A stretch of 64,000 nucleotides of DNA from contig JAWKLZ010000002.1 in assembly GCA_041392475.1 (NCBI GenBank), positions 558,001 through 622,000 of the forward strand, read 5' to 3'. Within the stretch, counting starts at the first letter, position 1; each line of letters begins with the position of its first letter. This DNA comes from Chitinophagales bacterium. Lineage in GTDB: Bacteria > Bacteroidota > Bacteroidia > Chitinophagales > UBA2359. A program made the translations under genes and the position numbers. The notes beneath the pieces were generated by a model, which did no database searches, was not told the DNA's origin, and saw nothing but the letters and a program-made list of their open reading frames with translations. Shown piece after piece: positions 61,079-64,000 of this stretch.

Positions 61079-61900
61079 ATGAAATACATAGGAATATTTC
61101 TTTTGCTGCTATTTGTCAATCATAGTTGCTTTTCACAAACTACTATAAATCAGACAAATCGAAAAGGTGATTTTTATTTCTATTGGGGATGGAATTGGGA
61201 TTGGTATGGCAAATCCGATATTGCATTCAAGGGAGATGACCACGATTTTGTGTTAACAAAAGTAGTGGCCAAAGATCGCCAAAGTCAGTTTAAGTTGGGT
61301 TACTTCAATCCTTCAACGGCTACGATTCCTCAATACAATTTTAGAATAGGCTACTTTATCACCGATAAATACAGCATTACATTTGGAATAGACCATATGA
61401 AATATGTGGTACAAGCCAATCAAACTGTCAAAATAAATGGCAATATCCACGATACGGGAAAGGGATATGATGGGAATTATAACAACGAAGAAATACTCAT
61501 TAGTCTTGATTTTCTGAAATTTGAACATACAGATGGATTGAACTATATCAATACCGAATTGAGACGAATAGACCAAATTTTTGAAGCGAAGGACATTCGT
61601 ATAGGGTTTGTCAGAGGTTTGGGAATGGGCGTTTTATTGCCTAAAACAAATGTAACTCTCTGGAATAGTGAACGATACGATGAGTTTCATTTGGCGGGTT
61701 ATGGCTTCAGTGCTTTGGCGGGAGTGAATGTGGCTTTTGGGCGTACTTTCTTTGTTCAGTCAGAATTGAAGGGAGGATACATTAACTTACCGGACATTAG
61801 AACAACGAGTTCGGAATTAGATGAGGCGCATCAGCATTTCTTTTTTTCGCAGTTGAATATTGTATTTGGAGCGACTTTGAGTAGTAAGAAAAATAGGTGA
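61079..61900 (+). CDS. hypothetical outer membrane protein
   Basis: The product has 273 residues with a signal peptide (residues 1-20, FLLLLFVNHSCFSQ). The mature part is strand-rich with many aromatics: GDFYFYWGWNWDWYGKSDI, NFRIGYFITDKYSITFGIDH, GYGFSALAGVNVAFGRTFFV and FFFSQLNIVFGATLSSKKNR. This fits a small outer-membrane barrel, here ending in a short basic tail. A related uncharacterised group is common in Bacteroidota, to my recollection. Function unknown. Confidence 0.72.
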   Translation: MKYIGIFLLLLFVNHSCFSQTTINQTNRKGDFYFYWGWNWDWYGKSDIAFKGDDHDFVLTKVVAKDRQSQFKLGYFNPSTATIPQYNFRIGYFITDKYSITFGIDHMKYVVQANQTVKINGNIHDTGKGYDGNYNNEEILISLDFLKFEHTDGLNYINTELRRIDQIFEAKDIRIGFVRGLGMGVLLPKTNVTLWNSERYDEFHLAGYGFSALAGVNVAFGRTFFVQSELKGGYINLPDIRTTSSELDEAHQHFFFSQLNIVFGATLSSKKNR

Positions 61901-61998
61901 TGAAAATTGAAGCCACTTTTGGCAAATCGCTGATAGAAAAACAACCGCATAAATTCTTCTATAAGGGGAGAAGCGTATTTACAATAATCAGAAACATT

Positions 61999-62049
61999 TT
62001 GATAGCTCGCTAAATCTATATAATTTTAGGATATTTAGCGAGCTATCAA
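61999..62049. repeat. 17-base inverted repeat upstream of the ATPase fragment
   Basis: TTGATAGCTCGCTAAAT (61999-62015) and ATTTAGCGAGCTATCAA (62033-62049) are perfect arms around 17 bases, ending 11 bases before the ATG at 62061. It could be a regulator-binding hairpin or the end of a mobile element. Confidence 0.75.
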
Positions 62050-62060
62050 GAAATATACGA

Positions 62061-62291
62061 ATGAAAAAGTTAATTGGCAGAGAAACAGAACAAACGATTT
62101 TAGAAACAGCTTTGGTGTCGGATGAATCCGAAATGATTGCCATTACAGGACGCAGGAGAGTAGGTAAAACTTTCTTAATTAGGTCTGTATATGATACAAA
62201 AATTGATTTGGAGTTTACAGGTGTTCAAGATGCTCCTCGCAGAGAACAATATCCCCTATGCCTTGTTCTTCACTGCAAAATACTCCAATGA
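62061..62291 (+). pseudogene. 5' fragment of an AAA-type ATPase gene
   Basis: The 76-codon frame begins MKKLIGRETEQTILETALVS and contains a Walker A motif in AITGRRRVGKTFLIRSVYD, the start of the large archaeal-ATPase/DUF234-like family that is usually about 450-500 residues. Similarity seems to end after about residue 58 (FTGVQDAP); the rest (QYPLCLVLHCKILQ) looks like out-of-frame leader of the following gene. No sensor or C-terminal domain remains. I read it as a deletion remnant fused to the leader of the TIGR03643 gene. Confidence 0.7.
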
Positions 62292-62578
62292 ACATCTCCA
62301 AAAAATACGATTTAGACGAACGAGCCATTGACCGCATCATCGAAATGGCATGGGAAGACCGCACTCCCTTCGATGCAATTGAAGCACAGTTTGGTGTACC
62401 TGAACAGGATGTGATTCAACTCATGCGCCAAGAAATGAAACTGAGCAGTTGGAAGATGTGGCGCAAACGGGTGCAGGGCAGAAGTACGAAGCACAGACAA
62501 AAGAGAGGTTTTGAAGTAGGTCGTCATAAGTGTAGTCGGCAGCGAGCAATTAGTCTGAATAAAATCAGCAAGCGGTAA
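62288..62578 (+). CDS. TIGR03643 family protein
   Basis: From ATG 62288 the product has 96 residues (a start 30 bases upstream would overlap the ATPase fragment more). The first 60 residues match the TIGR03643 family: DERAIDRIIEMAWEDRTPFD, AIEAQFGVPEQDVIQLMRQE, SSWKMWRKRVQGRSTKHRQK. The fold reads like a helix-turn-helix, so nucleic-acid binding is plausible; no function is established to my knowledge. The C-terminal 30 residues (KRGFEVGRHKCSRQRAISLN) are basic and longer than usual. Confidence 0.8.
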   Translation: MNISKKYDLDERAIDRIIEMAWEDRTPFDAIEAQFGVPEQDVIQLMRQEMKLSSWKMWRKRVQGRSTKHRQKRGFEVGRHKCSRQRAISLNKISKR

Positions 62579-62659
62579 GAATCACTGCAATAACTCAATT
62601 GGTTTGGAAAATTTTGGAAAAATGGTTATTTTAGTAAAGTACCAAAATCCAAGACGCTC

Positions 62660-63460
62660 ATGCCAAGTATTGAAGATTACACTTTGTTTTTGAATGGAAT
62701 TATTCAAACTGCTCAAGATAAAATTGATTACAATGGCAAAATTGAAGAGAAAGATGTACTGATTTTGTACAAGATTGCCAAATTTAAGGATGGAAAAATA
62801 AACGAAGAAGCGGCAGCAGATCTTACCACAGTTTATACGACACATTACCATAAAATGACGGCTAATGCCATTGCGAGTTTAGAAATGTTTATCATTACTC
62901 ATGCTATCAATGCGTATCTATGGAAATACAAAGGAGAATGGTCGGAGTGGTATGTGGGCATCACAAATGACGAAGATATTGATTCGCAATTGTTTGTCAA
63001 ACACAAGGTAAAAGAAGAAGGTGGCATGTGGATTTATCGTACGGTAACAGCTTCTTCGACTGCTCATGCAATTCTGGATTACTACAAAAAAAATGGAGCG
63101 CAAGGAGGTGTTCACGGAACAGGCAACACTGTTCGAAAAGTGTATGCTTTCAAATTGGCAAAACCTGCCTCAAAACCCAATCCGTTTTCAAAGGTTTCAC
63201 TCACCCAAAACCCCATCAACCCCAATCGAAAAGTACATGATTTAGATCCACAAAATTACCGCCAATGTCCCTCTTGCTATGGTTCAGGGCGCACAACCTG
63301 TTCATCCTGTGGAGGAAGCGGAGGACGTTCGGAGTCACGAGTGGATTATGACTGGAATAACAATCCTATTTACCGCACCGAATGGGTTGCTTGTTATTCG
63401 TGTTCGGGTGGGCAGTCAACTTGCAGCAGATGCGGAGGTTCAGGAACGGTTAATAAATGA
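62660..63460 (+). CDS. hypothetical protein with DnaJ-type zinc-finger repeats
   Basis: The product has 266 residues. Residues 1-75 are helical. Residues 93-170 (SEWYVGITNDEDIDSQLFVK, then AHAILDYYKKNGAQGGVHG and VRKVYAFKLAKP) resemble a degenerate GIY-YIG-like nuclease fold, judged only from the WYVGITND strand and the loop that follows. Residues 200-262 carry four CxxCxGxG-type motifs: CPSCYGSG, CSSCGGSG, CYSCSGGQ and CSRCGGSG, the pattern of the DnaJ cysteine-rich zinc domain, but there is no J domain. It could bind zinc and unfolded protein or nucleic acid. Neighbours give no clue. Confidence 0.75.
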   Translation: MPSIEDYTLFLNGIIQTAQDKIDYNGKIEEKDVLILYKIAKFKDGKINEEAAADLTTVYTTHYHKMTANAIASLEMFIITHAINAYLWKYKGEWSEWYVGITNDEDIDSQLFVKHKVKEEGGMWIYRTVTASSTAHAILDYYKKNGAQGGVHGTGNTVRKVYAFKLAKPASKPNPFSKVSLTQNPINPNRKVHDLDPQNYRQCPSCYGSGRTTCSSCGGSGGRSESRVDYDWNNNPIYRTEWVACYSCSGGQSTCSRCGGSGTVNK

Positions 63461-63568
63461 GTCTTACAGCTTACTTCTTTCTTTCAAAGCCTACAAGTAC
63501 CAATGGATTTCTACCTGTTCTTAACCATTAGATAACATTAACTTAACCTTTCCGCTATACCATTCATT

Positions 63569-63576
63569 TACCTTTG
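63569..63576 (+). promoter_or_regulatory. possible -7 box of the gene at 63723
   Basis: TACCTTTG matches the Bacteroidota -7 consensus TAnnTTTG exactly, but no good TTTG is found at the -33 distance, and the leader would be about 140 bases. Confidence 0.3.
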
Positions 63577-63722
63577 TTTTGCAAGCGCATAAACAGGAAA
63601 TGATTAGCCGCTAAAATTTAACCAACTACTCATAATTGGTTAATATTTCTTTATCTTCACGCCTTAGATTATATCCTTTAGTCTTTGCTTTTATGCGATC
63701 TAACATTCAATAATAGGATAGT

Positions 63723-64000
63723 ATGGATTTGTCTTTAGTAATTATGTGGGTAGGTTTTCTGATGGCAGCTTACTCAGTAGTCGGAAATGATGTTATTCAA
63801 ACTTTGGGTACATTTCTAAGTTCCAACGAAAAACAAAAATGGTATGTACTCTGGGCTTATGCAGGGTTAATCCTGTCAGTTGTCTTGATTAACGGATGGC
63901 TAAACAATGATATAGCTTACGGACGTTTGAGTAAAATTGACATCCCCACAACACTAGAATGGTGGTATTTACTCCCCCCTATGGTACTGCTCATCATCAC
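63723..64000 (+). CDS. membrane protein, 3' end beyond the window
   Basis: An ATG at 63723 opens a frame that runs to the window end (92 full codons). It reads MDLSLVIMWVGFLMAAYSVV, then GNDVIQTLGTFLSSNEKQKW, YVLWAYAGLILSVVLINGWL and WWYLLPPMVLLII, with three or more membrane helices. The GNDVIQTLGTF stretch recalls the GND-Q motif of PiT-type inorganic phosphate transporters, and I recall similar Bacteroidota proteins annotated this way or as hypothetical. The rest is needed to decide. Confidence 0.7.
   Translation, partial: MDLSLVIMWVGFLMAAYSVVGNDVIQTLGTFLSSNEKQKWYVLWAYAGLILSVVLINGWLNNDIAYGRLSKIDIPTTLEWWYLLPPMVLLII

Overview
The window is chromosomal DNA of a member of the Bacteroidota, probably a free-living Saprospirales/Lewinella-like bacterium. 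The evidence is the sprA gene (gliding and type IX secretion) directly after ruvA, several proteins ending in a type IX sorting tail, a DUF3276/PUR-alpha gene, ATP-type PEP carboxykinase, AT-rich intergenic DNA and TTTG/TAnnTTTG-like promoter boxes. The species cannot be named from the sequence.

Layout. 1-5.8 kb: a secreted protein, a Kazal-domain protein, a decayed RhuM gene, an Fe-S cysteine-rich-domain protein, purE and purK, and an ECF sigma factor; the spacer between purE and the Fe-S gene is filled by two different short tandem arrays. 5.9-10.1 kb: two paralogous TPR sensor histidine kinases, the second without its phospho-accepting histidine. 10.16-11.83 kb: a complete insertion sequence with inverted repeats and an apparent 8-bp target duplication. 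11.84-12.5 kb: two very small genes for peptides with a leader ending in Lys-Gly-Gly followed by five prolines, with a promoter candidate and a terminator. 12.7-20.7 kb: superoxide dismutase, tadA, a TolC/HlyD pair without an inner-membrane pump, an outer-membrane protein and a secreted glycosidase. 20.8-25.9 kb: an IS-derived mini-element and a tandemly duplicated pair of type IX cargo genes. 26.2-38 kb: sprA, ruvA, an MFS transporter and pckA.

38-51 kb: a 1383-residue glycosyltransferase/phosphodiester-glycosidase-like fusion, DUF3276, an ABC exporter, a calmodulin-like EF-hand protein, a TPR-CHAT protease-like protein, a sigma-like protein and a small partner protein. Four of these genes carry the same upstream motif AAACGTCTATT, which looks like an ECF-type promoter. 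51-57 kb: GNAT, a YCF48-like lipoprotein, tRNA-Gln, then a divergent pair made of an LRR-Roc-COR GTPase with an effector-associated-like tail and an FGE/C-type-lectin-fold protein whose C-terminus has the codon pattern of a diversity-generating-retroelement variable region. 57-64 kb: a penicillin acylase family enzyme, a VOC protein, two outer-membrane proteins, a truncated ATPase, a TIGR03643 protein, a zinc-ribbon protein and the start of a membrane protein cut by the window end.

The most promising unusual parts are the pentaproline double-glycine peptide genes, the putative variable-region protein paired with the Roc-COR GTPase, and the CHAT/sigma/EF-hand group with its shared promoter. 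All assignments rest on motif reading by eye; no database search was possible.
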